Part shown: piece by piece, positions 23,220 through 33,985 of the stretch
Layout: every line of letters begins with the position of its first letter
Numbering within the stretch: the stretch's first letter is position 1
Source: Dugong dugon
Taxonomy: Eukaryota > Chordata > Mammalia > Sirenia > Dugongidae
Reading direction: 5' to 3'
Assembly (NCBI GenBank): GCA_030035585.1
Contig: CM057471.1
Location: 70,022,319 to 70,086,318, forward strand
DNA: 64,000 nt
Program-made: the position numbers and the translations under genes
The notes under the pieces: model-generated
What the model saw: only the letters and a program-made list of their open reading frames with translations
What the model was told of the DNA's origin: nothing
Databases searched by the model: none

Positions 23220-24885
23220 ACCAGCTCTCCTGCTTCACAATGCATTTTCATGTTTATGTAGTAGGTGTATACATACATTGACCAAAGACATTACAGTATA
23301 CAAAGCACTGCCTCCAGCAATGTTGTAGGGACCTTAAAGCAGGTGAAAAAAAATCATATTTTGGGTTGCAACTGAGACCCAAAGCAAGTGGGGTCTTGAA
23401 TCCTAGGATCACTGGTTCCATTCAAGGGGCTAACCAACCAAAACTGTTTGGGAGCCACAACTAAAAGCTGCCAGGTCCAATGTGTGGACATTAACAGACT
23501 CAGCGACAAGTCTGAGTGTACCTGACTAGAACACTATCCTTGGAATGAAAACTAAGGGACAGCCGGAACGTGAATGAGACCAAGAAGGTAAAGCAGCTCT
23601 CAGCACAGCACAAGGTTGGCGCTCACTATATAAGAGCTGAGACAGTTTCATCTCAGTAATATTTGTCTTTGGACGTGGGCTAAGCTCTCTTCTGAAGAGA
23701 AGGCAGTTACAGGGAGGTACTGACGTAGTTAGATTCCCACACTAAATACTCTCTAGGTAAATGGATACCTCAGGTGAGCTTACAAGGCCAGTTAGGAAGC
23801 AGTAATGCTGTCTTTTATGAGAATTCATAATGTTGTTTGTAGAATGTAGAAAAATCAGATCCACTTCATGTTCAGGCTTTGGAATACTGTTAGATATCAG
23901 TGCCAAGGATGAGGAAGTGATAAAAAGAATACAGAACCTTTGATGAACTCTCACATATTGTACTCCTTGTACTCCCACTGATTCCACCATGCCAGCCACC
24001 TGAGGAAACTGACACACTGTCATCAGCAACTCCGGGTTATTAGCAGGAATTCTCAAAAGGGTGGGTCTGTAATTCAGCTTTCAGCCAGACAACAAATACT
24101 TTCGATAGTATATTATAGGCTTCCTAGGTCATGGCTGGCATTTACCATCTGACCTTTTTTGTCTCAATTTTCCCCAAACCCACGCCCCCTGCCAGTCTCG
24201 GCATGTCTGGGTAGCATCCCTGTCTCTGTGCCCTTGCCTCTCTCCAGTGGTCAGGTACACAGGCATAAGTGAAATCAAGTTTAATGGAAATAACTTCAAT
24301 TTGGTATAAGTTCAAACAAGATATACAATTGAACAGCAACTGTACTTTTAGGCCCAACACAGAGGAGACACAGACAAGATGAACCAGTCCAAGAATACTG
24401 TAGAAAAATACAGAAATGGTCAGGCACGATGGCTTTGTTTGGTAAGCTTTCCAGGCTGGCAGAGCAGGGATGGCGAATAGATTTCAACTTAAGTACCAAC
24501 TCCAGTTGACTGGTAGGAGTCATTCATTGGGTATGTTGGAAAGCATTCTGTGGTGCGGTCTAGGACCAGAGGGAAGAAGTGCAGTGATTGATTAACAAAG
24601 TCTAAAGGGGAATGGGAGGAGGGAGCAGCAGTACACATGCTACATTTCCATGGGATATCCAAGTGTTAGGTAGGGAAGAGAGGGATATGCAGAATTTTTT
24701 GAACTGGCAAACTAAAGGTAATCACTTTCTTTGTGAAGGCAAGTTATTAGTGATTAAGGCACCGGTGGTGTGACAGAAGGTATGGGATCGGGTTTCAGTA
24801 CCAGTTCTACTGCTGGCACTGGATATCCCACTATAGATCCTAATGGCTGAGGAGGAGGGAAGGGAGTTAATAATACTACATTAGT
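23220..24885. other. Unique intron
   Basis: No clear exon or transposon. A weak MIR-like head may lie near 24740-24850. Confidence 0.45.
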
Positions 24886-24924
24886 AGTTTTGTGCCAGTA
24901 AACATTATCTCATTAACTCCTCCA

Positions 24925-25060
24925 AATCTTAGTTTTCTCTGCCGTGAAATGGGAATAACAACAACGTGCTGTGTGGGTTATATAAGGTAACAGGATTGAA
25001 AGTTCTCTGTATACTGTGAACTGCTATAGAGCTAAAGAGTAATATGCAGTACAATGGTGA
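24925..25060 (+). repeat. MIR fragment, plus strand
   Basis: tcttagttttctctgccgtg-aaatgggaataac and the following ggttatataaggtaaca are MIR core-like. Confidence 0.6.
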
Positions 25061-25084
25061 TTTGTATTCAAGGAATAATATAGT

Positions 25085-25301
25085 AGGTGCTAGATTTAAG
25101 TCTCAGACACTCTGGTGTTCTGATCACAGCTTCACTACTTACTAGTTTCTTCCCTATACACCCAGTTTCCTCATATATAAAATGGAAATAGTATCAGTAC
25201 CTATCTAATAATAGTGCTATGATTATAGGAGACCATGCACACAAAGAAAGCAATCAGGAAAGTGCCTGGCACACAGTAAGCGCTTGATAAACAATAACTA
25301 C
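25085..25301 (+). repeat. MIR SINE, plus strand, interrupted at its tail by an LTR
   Basis: ctcagacactctggtgttct, ccagtttcctcatatataaaa and gtgcctggcacacagtaagc follow MIR from head to 3' end. The LTR at 25302 inserted into its tail. Confidence 0.85.
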
Positions 25302-25802
25302 TGTCATGGATTGAATTATGTCCCCCCAAAAATGTGTGAATCAATTTGGCTGGGCCATGATTCCCAGTATCGTGTGGTTGTCCTCCATTTTGTGATTGTA
25401 ATTTATGTTAAAGAGGATTAGGGTGGGATTGTAATACCCTTACTAAGGTCACATCCCTGATCCAATGTAAAGGGAGTTTCCCTGGGGTGCGGCCTGCACC
25501 AACTTTTATCTTACAATAGATAAAAGGAAAGGGAAGCAAGCAGAGAGGTGGGGACCTCATAACACCAAGAAAGCAGCGCTGGGAGCAGAGCGTGTCCTTT
25601 GGACCTGAGGTTCCTGTGCTGAGATGCTCCCAGACCAAGGGAAGCTTGATGAGAAGGCCGACAGAGAGAGAAAGCCTTGCCCTGGAGCTGATGCCTTGAA
25701 TTTGGACTTCTAGACTACTAGACTGTGAGAAAATAAATTTCTCTTTGTTAAAGCCATCCACTTGTGGTATTTCTGTTATGACAGCACTAGATGACTAAGA
25801 TA
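25302..25802 (+). mobile_element. Solo LTR, MaLR/MLT1-like, plus strand
   Basis: Starts tgtcatggattgaattatgt and ends gcactagatgactaagata (CA end mutated to TA). A perfect 5-bp target duplication, actac, flanks it at 25297-25301 and 25803-25807. The aaataaatttctctttgtt segment near the end carries the likely polyadenylation signal. It is antisense to MAPKAP1. Confidence 0.9.
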
Positions 25803-25807
25803 ACTAC

Positions 25808-26690
25808 CTTTAAAAATTACAATTCTTCTTAATATTATTTTAGAACATCAGATATTTGCCACAGGTTTCATTAATAGAGTTTTCAGTCATATGAAAGTAC
25901 GGCAGAAGATGGGTTTACGTTTGGGTCTTGCAGAACAAAGTTTGAGTCTCTCATCCCGACTTTCTCAGAAACAAATGGCAGATGGTAAAATTGGGGCATC
26001 AGACACAACTACCCCATCAGAAGACATGCAGCTGTAATGGCACTGTAAGGCTTGGGAATTCCGGTGCTCTGCTGCGTGCTCTTATGTAGTACCACAAACT
26101 CAGAGGAGACGGGTAGTGTTCTGTGAAATCAACAGGGCTGCTGGGTAAATGCCACACACAGACACTTACCACTTAGAAGAACTTGCCACAGGGGACAAGT
26201 GAAATCTCTGCTTCTGACTGACACAGGATGGACGAGCAGAGGAGACCATCCATCAGTGTCAGGAAAGATCTGAAGTACCTGACTAGTCAGTTGAAATAAA
26301 ATAAATTATTCACTGATCTCAGAATCCAGAAGATCACTTGAATTCTCATAAAGAGTATGCTGTTTGCTGCCCTGCACTTTGTGGAAAATTATGTTTCAGA
26401 GGAAAGAATTTCTGGATGGGTGTGTGCAGGTGTTTTTTTTTTTTTTTTTTAAATTATTTTTGTTAGAATGAAGGGGTACTATCATCTGCTTTGCAAGGAG
26501 GGAGAAAGGGTCTGAAGTTACACATCTGATCTCCTCTACAAGGGAAGGGAGGATGAGCTTATTTATTCACTGCATAATACAATATTCACAGACACAGCTT
26601 ATGTGAGTGTCACACAATTCTTTGTGACTACTCAACGGAGTTTTTTATAATGCTAAAGACTGAACTTGGATTCATTTATAGAAACAAATG
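25808..26690. other. Unique intron with a poly(T) tract
   Basis: No exon or clear transposon. Poly(T) lies at about 26433-26450. Confidence 0.5.
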
Positions 26691-26699
26691 TTCTGGCAG

Positions 26700-26826
26700 T
26701 GTGTTTCAGAAGCTCCTCAGGGCTGTAGCTCTCCACCAGAGGGTACCACGTGTGCTGCTAGAAGCGTTCCAGAGGTGTCTGGGACCTAGCCTCCAGTCAC
26801 CCCCACCTCTGAGAACCACTGCTCTA
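26700..26826 (-). repeat. Probable hAT-type (Charlie-like) terminal fragment
   Basis: Ends tctgagaaccactgctctag, a Charlie-type terminal inverted repeat. The internal sequence is not one I can place in a family. Confidence 0.4.
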
Positions 26827-26999
26827 GGGAGAGATGTTTGCATCACTCTCATCATCCATTTCTTCCTGACAAGTCTCCATGTGGCTACAAGTGAAACTTT
26901 GCCCAGAGAGCCACCAGCTAATCTCAGTAATCTGGTTAAATACTTTTAAGATGGTGGATGAGGAGAGAAGGCAATAGGCAAAATAAATAGTAACAACAA

Positions 27000-27235
27000 T
27001 GATAGCAAGACTAATATAAGCTACCATTTAGAATATATGACTTCTATAGGGCAGACACTTTTATGATTCATACAATCCTCAAAGGTAAACATTTTAATTT
27101 CCATTTTATAAATGACAAACACGAAGACTGAAAGGGAAGGGACTTGCCCAAGGTGACACTGCAGGTAAGAGGTAAAGCTGGGATTTGAATCTAGTCTTGC
27201 CTGATTCCAGAGCTTGGGCTCTTTCCACAGATCCT
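27000..27235 (-). repeat. MIR SINE, minus strand
   Basis: acttgcccaaggtgacactg, then gctgggatttgaatctagtc, is reversed MIR. Confidence 0.8.
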
Positions 27236-27616
27236 GTGGTGAACTTTTTCCTTTTAATATGTATGTCAGACTCTGATGAACTAGTTTAATGTTTTGCCTT
27301 TGGAAAAATGGGAGAAGAAGTCCACAATGTTGGTTATCTTTCCAAGGCTTTGCTTTTCACCTCCGGGGAATGACAGGGGTGGATTTGCTGTATGCTCACC
27401 CGGGAAAATCCCCACCTTGGGCCTTTGTCTCGACTGCAGTCTAGCCACTTATTGGGCTTCCTAAAACGAGCCTTGCTCACAAAAAAGCAAGACCGTTTGT
27501 TGCTGGGAAAGTACTGCAGGCAAACACAAACTGGATGTCTGGGTAGCATTATTATTTTAGTAAACTTTTTACTGAAAACATAATACATACACAGAAAGTG
27601 CACACATCGCAACAGT

Positions 27617-27677
27617 ATATATATATAAATATATATATAGTTTTATATATATAGTATATATATATATAACTCGATGA
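27617..27677. repeat. AT-rich (TA)n microsatellite
   Basis: Three runs of ta repeats separated by short interruptions, able to form cruciform-like structure. Confidence 0.95.
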
Positions 27678-27737
27678 ATTTTCCACAAAATATACATACT
27701 CACATAATAAACACCTAGATCAAGAAATAGAACCTAA

Positions 27738-28317
27738 ACCAGAGACTCCACCAGATGGAGACCAGAAGAACTAGATGGTGCCTGGCTACCACCAATGACC
27801 GCTCTGACAGGGAACACAACAGAAAGTCCTGGACAGAGCAGGAGAAAAATGTAGAACAGAACTCAAATTCATGTAAGACGACCAGACTTAACGGTCTGAT
27901 TGGAGGAACCCCCGAAACTATGGCCCTGGATGCTCTGTTAACACAGAACTGAAACCCTTTCTGAAGCCCACTCTTCAGATATAGACAGGCCTATAAAACA
28001 AAAAATAACACAAGTGAGGAACGTGCTTCTTAGTTCAACCAAATACATGAGACCAAATGGGCAGCTCCTGTCCAAAAGCAAGATGAGAAGGCAGGAAGGG
28101 ACAGGAACTGGTCGAATGGACACAGGTTACCCAGGGTGGAAACAGGGAGTATGCTGTCACATTGTGGAGATTGCAACCAATGTCACAAAACAATATGTGT
28201 ATAGATTTTTGAATGAGAAATTAACTTGAGCTGTAAATGTTCACCTAAAGTACACACACACACACACAAATCTTTAAAAGGACTGATTAATAAATGAGTG
28301 AATGAATTAAAAAAGAA
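27738..28317 (+). mobile_element. 5'-truncated afrotherian L1 3' end (type B), plus strand, with target duplication
   Basis: The body contains ctagatggtgcctggctacc, then cccccgaaactatggccctg and gagaaattaacttgagctgt. It ends in a CA-rich and A-rich tail. The 16-bp flanks aagaaatagaacctaa (27722-27737) and aagaagtagaacctaa (28318-28333) form a target duplication with one mismatch. Confidence 0.9.
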
Positions 28318-28687
28318 AAGAAGTAGAACCTAATCCAACTCCCAGAAGCTGCTATCCAGACACTAGTGCCCTCTGACCTCCAGAAGCCATGCTTTTTACT
28401 TTTTACCTTATAGATTATTTTCGTCTGCTTCTGAACGTTATGTAAGTAGAATCATACAGTATGTACTTTTGTGTCTGACTTCTTTTTGAGATTTATTATT
28501 TTTATTTCTATGATAGACACCAGGAAAAGTATCTCCAGGAAGAACAACCTGAATAACTTTGTGTTTTAAGAATCAACGTGAAATATGCAATTTTTACCAT
28601 TTTAGATGTTCAGGGTTCTTTGTGAGAGGAGAGGAAAGGAATACGTATAGAGAGGAATAAAAGGTGAGCCCTGTGTTTTCGTTCAAA

Positions 28688-29168
28688 GTTGTTGTTAGGT
28701 ACTGTCAAGTTGGTTCTGACTCATAGAAACCCTATGAACAACAGAATGAAACACTGCTCGGTTCTGCAACATCCTCACAATCGTTACTATGTTTGAGCCC
28801 ACTGTTGCAGCCACTATGTCAATCCATCTCGTTGAGGGTCTTCCTCTTCTTCACTGACCCTCCACCTTACCAAGCATGATGTCCTTCTCCAGGGACGGTT
28901 CCTCCCGATAACATGTCCAAAGTATGTGAGACAAAGTCTCACCATCCTTGCTTCTTAAGGAGCACTCTGGCTGTAGCTCTTCCAAGGCAGACTTTTTTGT
29001 TCTTCTGGCAGTCCATGGTATATTCAATATTCTTCGCCAACACCATCATTCAAAAGCATCAATTCTTCGGTCTTCTTTATTCATTGTCTAGCTTTCGCAT
29101 GCATATGAGCTGACTGAAGATGCCAGAGCTTAGGTCATGTGCACCTTAGTCCTCAAAGTGACATTTCT
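28688..29168 (-). mobile_element. Afrotherian RTE LINE 3' end, minus strand
   Basis: The plus strand starts gttgttgttaggtactgtca, the reverse of the RTE 3' terminus, and continues through the reverse complement of the ORF tail (catatgagctgactgaagat near the end). It matches 57200-57720 throughout. 5' truncated. Confidence 0.9.
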
Positions 29169-29219
29169 AAAGGTTCAAAGTTTCCGGGAGCTAATTCATC
29201 TATCTATCCTGTTAGAATC

Positions 29220-29452
29220 ACTATCATCCTAGCAGCTACCATTTACTGAGCACTTGTTATGTGTTGTGACATTTCCATCTTTGTAATTACCCTATCTATG
29301 AGATAGGGACTATTATTATCTTCATTTTACAGATGAGGAAACTGAGGCTCTGAATTATTTGCCCAGGGTAGTAAAGTTAATAAACGAGCTGGTGTTTCAG
29401 CCTAGGCTTCTAACTCCTGAGCCTGTTCTCGAAGTGCTACCCTATACTGCCT
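29220..29452 (-). repeat. MIR SINE, minus strand
   Basis: tttacagatgaggaaactga and ttatttgcccagggtagtaa are reversed MIR; the core is very well preserved. Confidence 0.85.
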
Positions 29453-29489
29453 ATCCCCTACTGGCTGGGGACTCAGAGCAGGTGCACTC

Positions 29490-30230
29490 AAGTCAAGTCA
29501 GACCAGGGTTTCGTTCCTGACACCACCACCACTGTCATAGTTTGAATTATGTCCCCCCCCAAAATGTGTGTATCAGTTTGGCTAGGCCATGATTCCTGGT
29601 ACTGTGTGATTTTCCTGTATGTTGTAAACCTGCCTCTATGATGTTAATGAGGGAAGATGGGTGGCAGTTGTGTTAGTAAGGCAGGACCTGATCTACAAGA
29701 CTGGATTGTGTCCTGAGGCAATCTTCTGAGATATAAAAGACAGAAGTGAGCAGTGAGACAGGGGGACCTCATACCATCAAGAAAGCAGTGCTGGGAGCAG
29801 AGCGTGTCCTTTGGACTGGGGTCCCTGCGCCGAGAAGCTCCCAGTCCGGGGTAACACTGATGAGAAGGCCGACAGAGAGAGAAAGACTTCCCCTGGAGCT
29901 GATGCCCTGAATTTGGACTTTTAGCCTACTTTGACTGTGAAGAAATAAACTTCTCTTCGTTAAAACCATCCACTTGTGGTATTTCTGTTATGGCAGCACT
30001 AAATGACTAAGACAACCACCTACCTGTTGTGTGAGCTTGGGCATGAGATGTCACCTCTCTGTATCTCATTTACCTTCTCTGCTACATGGGGACAGTAAAA
30101 ATACCTACCTTTTGGGTAGTTAAATAACATTTAGCACAGTTGTAAAGCACTTAACACAGTGCCTAATACATAGCAGATACTTCATAAATGGAAGCCATTA
30201 TTATGATGATGATGATAATGTATTAATATC
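29490..30230 (+). repeat. MIR SINE, plus strand, split by an LTR at 29533-30014
   Basis: The left part ccagggtttcgttcctgaca joins across the LTR to tgtgtgagcttgggcatgag, then ctacatggggacagtaaaaa and agcacttaacacagtgccta. The two halves form one MIR. Confidence 0.85.
29533..30014 (+). mobile_element. Solo LTR, MaLR/MLT1-like, plus strand, inserted in MIR
   Basis: Starts tgtcatagtttgaattatgt and ends gcactaaatgactaagaca. A perfect 5-bp duplication, accac, lies at 29528-29532 and 30015-30019. The ends match the 25302 copy closely, but the middle (about 29620-29755) is different, suggesting another subfamily. Antisense to MAPKAP1. Confidence 0.9.
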
Positions 30231-30234
30231 ATGT

Positions 30235-30764
30235 TGACTACTACGCTACTCCTGTTAGGTTTAAACCAAAACATAAATTCAGCATTTAATGGGAACAAAT
30301 TAACCCCAAATATTAGTTGAAAATAAGTTAGTTCCAGATTATCTGGTGGAGGATTCAAATATAACTCCTGAGATCATTAAAAAGCTGCCTGAGTAAAGGC
30401 ATGAATGAATAAGCAATGAGTTCATGGAGGAAGAAAAGGCAAATGGCAACATTAAAAAGTGGTTCTAAGGATAATACTCAAGAGAATTACAGAATGAAAA
30501 GAATTATGGAACTTCACAGAAGTCAATCGTTTGAAAAGAGTCTTAAGTTAGTTCTATTTCCAATCTCCTGCTTCATAAAAAAGAGGACAGGAGAGAGCAC
30601 TCAGGTGGGAAAAAGGATGTACTTCAAATTTCATTGTTTAAACATTTTCTCTGAAAACAAATTACCTATAGTCATTCAGGTCACACAAAAGTTGTATGTT
30701 GTTTCTTTCCCTATTTCTACATTGACTGCTGATACAGAGAGTTCGGTTCATCATCTGTTCACAC
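30235..30764. other. MAPKAP1: Unique intron beside the 30771 exon
   Basis: About 530 bp downstream (gene direction) of the exon's gtaagt donor. A long open frame runs across it on the plus strand, but it encodes nothing recognisable. Confidence 0.6.
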
Positions 30765-30770
30765 ACTTAC

Positions 30771-30911
30771 CTAACTGTACATCGGTTGTGAATCGTAGTC
30801 TGTGGATCATGCTGACTTTGAATGACTTGTAATGGTGGCTGCTAAGCATATCCTGTACTGTAGCTATGTCAATTTGTGAATCCTCTTCAAAAGTCCCGTC
30901 TGCCCTTGAAC
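30771..30911 (-). CDS. MAPKAP1: MAPKAP1 (SIN1) internal exon, RBD-PH linker and start of PH domain
   Basis: The minus strand starts with GT, completing the Ser codon left open by the exon at 51686, then reads [20 protein letters not shown], and after a further stretch ends [12 protein letters not shown] plus one base. This is SIN1 residues about 357-402. The acceptor is ctttttcttccccag, just above 30911; the donor gtaagt occupies 30765-30770. Length 141 nt, phase 1 on both sides. It holds the first PH strands, including Arg393, reported to matter for PIP3 binding, and Thr398, a reported S6K/AKT phosphorylation site; both residues are present. The PH domain restrains mTOR kinase until PIP3 binds (family knowledge). 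One difference from human is recalled: Val to Thr at about 362. Confidence 0.97.
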
Positions 30912-31084
30912 CTGGGGAAGAAAAAGCACTTTAACACATAAAGATACACGAGGCTTGGCAAATGGTGCCTGCTTAAAATGCTTCAGGATAAATTAAAATA
31001 ATATGGGCTATTTAATTTGGAGAAGAAAAGGCTGAGTGGTGACTTAATAATGCCATTCCAGTAAACAGAGAATGGTAACATATT

Positions 31085-31180
31085 AATCATTCAACAATTA
31101 ATTCCACAAACACTGCCTATTCTATGGCAGGCTCTTGGCTAGGCAGTAGGGATACAGGATAGAAAAACACCAGCTCGCCA
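31085..31180 (-). repeat. L2 3'-end fragment, minus strand
   Basis: caacaattaattccacaaac, then ggcaggctcttggctaggca, resembles reversed L2. Confidence 0.5.
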
Positions 31181-31309
31181 GAAGCAATTGGTCTCCACAA
31201 GAGTAAGCCAAAATCACAAGAGTATGAGCAGCCACATTTGTTGTTTCTTTTTCTAATAATTATTTTCTAATCATAAAAGTATTACATGTTCTTTGCAGAA
31301 TCACTCTCC

Positions 31310-32425
31310 TTTCCAAGATTCTCAAATCATCTGTTTAAACAGCTTCCTGCCCTGTACCCTACAGCCTCCACATTGGTTCAGGTTCGAGCCTTCTCATGCT
31401 TGGAGGGCTGTGACAGTCTCCTCACTGGCCTTCCAGCCACTAGGCTCTCTGCAATCCATTCATCTTTCTAAAGCTTGGATTATTCATTCACGCATCAAAT
31501 GTTTAGTGAAAGCCTTGTATATGCTGAGTACTCTGATACGTGATATTGGGGATAAATAAGAACACTGGTGCTAAAAAATCTTCCCTGGCTTCCTGTGGCC
31601 TCCCAAATAAAACATCCTTTTTTCCAGCCAAGCAATCAAGGTAGCCCATGGCTGAAATATAGGAATTTTTCAGTCTTACTTGTCACTTCTGACACATACC
31701 ATCTCTCAGCTCCTCCTGAACTTCTCAGATTGCACACAGGTCCAGATTTTTCTACTTCTGGGCCTTTGCTCACATGGTACTGTGACTGTTAAGGTTGTGT
31801 GTCGACTGGACCACGACTCTCAGTGGTTTGGCAGTTATGATGTAGTTTGGCAGTCGTATAATGATATAATCACCTCCATGATGGGATCTGCTGTGAGGAG
31901 CCAATCAGCTGAAAGGGGTTTCCTTGGGGGTGTGACCTACATCCAATATAGGTGGACTTCCTGGCAAGGCTCCTGGGCTTTTGCTTGCTCTGGATCCTGC
32001 AGCTGGCTCCTGTCCATCTGACCTCTGGTTCTTGGGACGTGAGCTAGCAGTTTGTCTGCTGATCTTGGGATTTGTCAGCCTCTGCAGTCTGTGTGCCAAA
32101 GGCCTACTGTCTGACCTGCTGATCATGGGTTCGCCAGCCCCTGCAGCTACGTGAGCCAGGCGAAGCCTCAGTCTGACCCACAGACTTGGGATTTTCCAGC
32201 AACTACAACCATGTGAGCCATTTCCTTGATATAAATCTCTCTCTCTCTATATATGGAAACTTTACTGGTTTTGCTTCTCTAGAGAACCCAGCCTAAGACA
32301 GTACCCTTGACCTAGAATACTCCTTCCACCTTTACCTTGTATTTGTCAAAATCTCACCCAGTCTAGTTCAAATCCTACCTCCTCCATGACATCTTTTCTG
32401 ATAGCTCTGGCTGGCAGTGAATTCC
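31310..32425 (+). repeat. L2 LINE, plus strand, split by an ERVL LTR
   Basis: ggccttccagccactaggct and tctctgcaatccattcatct, then tctgggcctttgctcacatg before the LTR, and cttgacctagaatactcctt and tcaaatcctacctcctccat after it, form one L2 3' region. The LTR occupies 31781-32300. Confidence 0.75.
31781..32300 (+). mobile_element. Solo LTR, ERVL/MLT2-like, plus strand
   Basis: Starts tgtgactgttaaggttgtgt and ends agagaacccagcctaagaca. A 4-bp duplication, gtac, flanks it (31777-31780 and 32301-32304). Internally there are diverged duplicated segments (gatcttgggatttgtcagc and gatcatgggttcgccagc). It matches the LTR at 4495 at both ends. Confidence 0.88.
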
Positions 32426-32429
32426 CCCA

Positions 32430-32645
32430 GCACTGGACCCTAGAGCCAGGCAGACGTGGGCTTAACTCCCAGCTTTGCCTCTAACTCTCTATGTGATCTT
32501 GGGCAAGTGACTTTATCTCTTTGAGCCCCAGTTCCTGCTATCCACAGAATGTCAAAATATATGTAAAGAATCTAATACAAAAAAAGACTCTAATATAAAA
32601 TATACAATAAATAGCAGCCATGATATTATTTTTATTCCACTGTCA
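32430..32645 (+). repeat. MIR SINE, plus strand
   Basis: tagagccaggcagacgtggg, then tgatcttgggcaagtgactt, is MIR. The 3' half is A-rich and diverged. Confidence 0.8.
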
Positions 32646-32814
32646 TAGAGGATAGCATTCAGCCTTGCACTAGAGTTGTTTAGTGGCTGTTCTGTCCTAA
32701 TTTGGAAGCTTTGTGAGGGTCAATGAAGTTTCATATTCATCTCTCTCTCTTCTGCAAGCAGTATGATGTCTGGCAACTGGAATGGTCTCACTAGTTTTTG
32801 CTAAACAAATAATA

Positions 32815-33000
32815 AATGATAATAATAGCTAATATGTATGAGTGCTTACTATGTGCAAGTCCCACGTTATTGCATTTAAGCCTCATGAAAACCTGGTAGG
32901 CCCTATAATTTTCCATATTGTACAGAGGAAGAATCTGAGGTTTTGGGAGGCCTAAGGCCACACTAGGCAAAGCTAAACTCTCTCCTGGCTCCCAGCATTT
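32815..33000 (-). repeat. MIR SINE, minus strand
   Basis: agtgcttactatgtgcaagt, then gtacagaggaagaatctgag, is reversed MIR. Confidence 0.7.
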
Positions 33001-33499
33001 GAAATATCATCTTTGGAGGGTGCAGTTGCTGGTGCCATTTGCTGGTGTGAGGGGGAGGGGAGGAGGAGAGTGTGGGGCAAGTCAACAAGAAAAAAGCACC
33101 TGTCTACCTGAGGCCAACCAGAGCAGGGTACCCCAGTCCTTGAGCACCCAGAGATGGCTGTAAAGGGAAGCCCAGGGAGCTCCTTGGGGCAGAGCAGGAG
33201 GAATGTAAAACTCTAGATCTGGGTATAAAACTGGAAAATTCTGCTATATAACTGGTAGTCTGACACATATTATTTTCCTTCCTATAGTTATTATCTACAA
33301 GGCAAGATTTTAAGTCAATGTTGGTTTAACTCATTTATTAGGAATTGTGTATTCTATTTCTGAACACTAAAATTATTCCCAACTTGGATCACTCTAGCAC
33401 CTACAATAATGCTTTCCCCTCATTTAGGATGCAGCCTCACCCTTAATTGGTCATTCACTAAATGTCTATAACAGAGTCCCATCTTAGAGCATTTTGCAC

Positions 33500-33855
33500 A
33501 TATTATCCTCTCTGACCAGGTCACCTTTCTCCCCATCTCACTCCCTCCTGGCCTCCTCCCTACTCCCCCACTCCCCCTGAAAAGCTTAGTACAACACTCC
33601 AGGGAAGCCTCAGTGACCCCTGGCTTCCAAGTCTAGTTCAGATTCTTCTGCTACCCTCTCTCACTGTGTCTTGCATTTTTCCTTCAGAACACTTATCACA
33701 GGGAGTAATCATCAGTCTCTTCGTCTAGACTGTAAACCCCAGGAGGGCAGGTGAAGTGACTGCTTTACTCATCATTTTGGCCTAGACTCTGCTAGTGCTA
33801 TTATTGCGTATGGGATAAAGCAGGTGCTCAATAAAAACTTGCTGGATGAACACCA
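33500..33855 (+). repeat. L2 LINE 3' end, plus strand
   Basis: agactgtaaaccccaggagg, then aggtgctcaataaaaacttg, is the L2 3' terminus. Upstream text (cacttatcacagggagtaat) fits too. Confidence 0.85.
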
Positions 33856-33864
33856 GGTGCCACA

Positions 33865-33985
33865 CCCACAGAAGGGGAGGCTCACAGATGGTGTAATTTA
33901 ACCAACATCACACCACTAGAATGTAGCAGAGTTGCACTCAGTGTCTTCAAGGGCCACTTGTAAACCCTGTTTCCTCTCCTTGGAA
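33865..33985 (-). repeat. MIR-like fragment, minus strand
   Basis: ggggaggctcacagatggtg and aaccaacatcacaccactag are diverged reversed MIR. Confidence 0.5.

Larger units (their letters stand above)
27545..28510 (-). repeat. Ancient L1 3' region, minus strand, split by a younger L1
   Basis: The flanks aacttttactgaaaacataa, tcgatgaattttccacaaaa and, after the insertion, gtagaatcatacagtatgta match the antisense 3' end of old L1M elements. The younger L1 at 27738-28317 sits within it. Confidence 0.65.
13747..30770 (-). other. MAPKAP1: MAPKAP1 intron between the 30771 and 13609 exons
   Basis: A 17,024-bp phase-1 intron bounded by gtaagt (minus strand, 30765-30770) and the acceptor just above 13746. 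It contains the LINE/SINE cluster at 17.4-22.5 kb, two MaLR-like LTRs, an L1 insertion at 27.7 kb and an RTE at 28.7 kb. No other coding exon was recognised in it. Confidence 0.93.

Noticed and set aside
30416-30832. 138-codon plus-strand frame overlapping the SIN1 exon
   Set aside because: It runs antisense through a real exon and unique intron, with no recognisable domain.
683-32300. A complete endogenous retrovirus
   Set aside because: The LTRs are solitary, each with its own target duplication, and no gag, pol or env sequence was seen between any pair.
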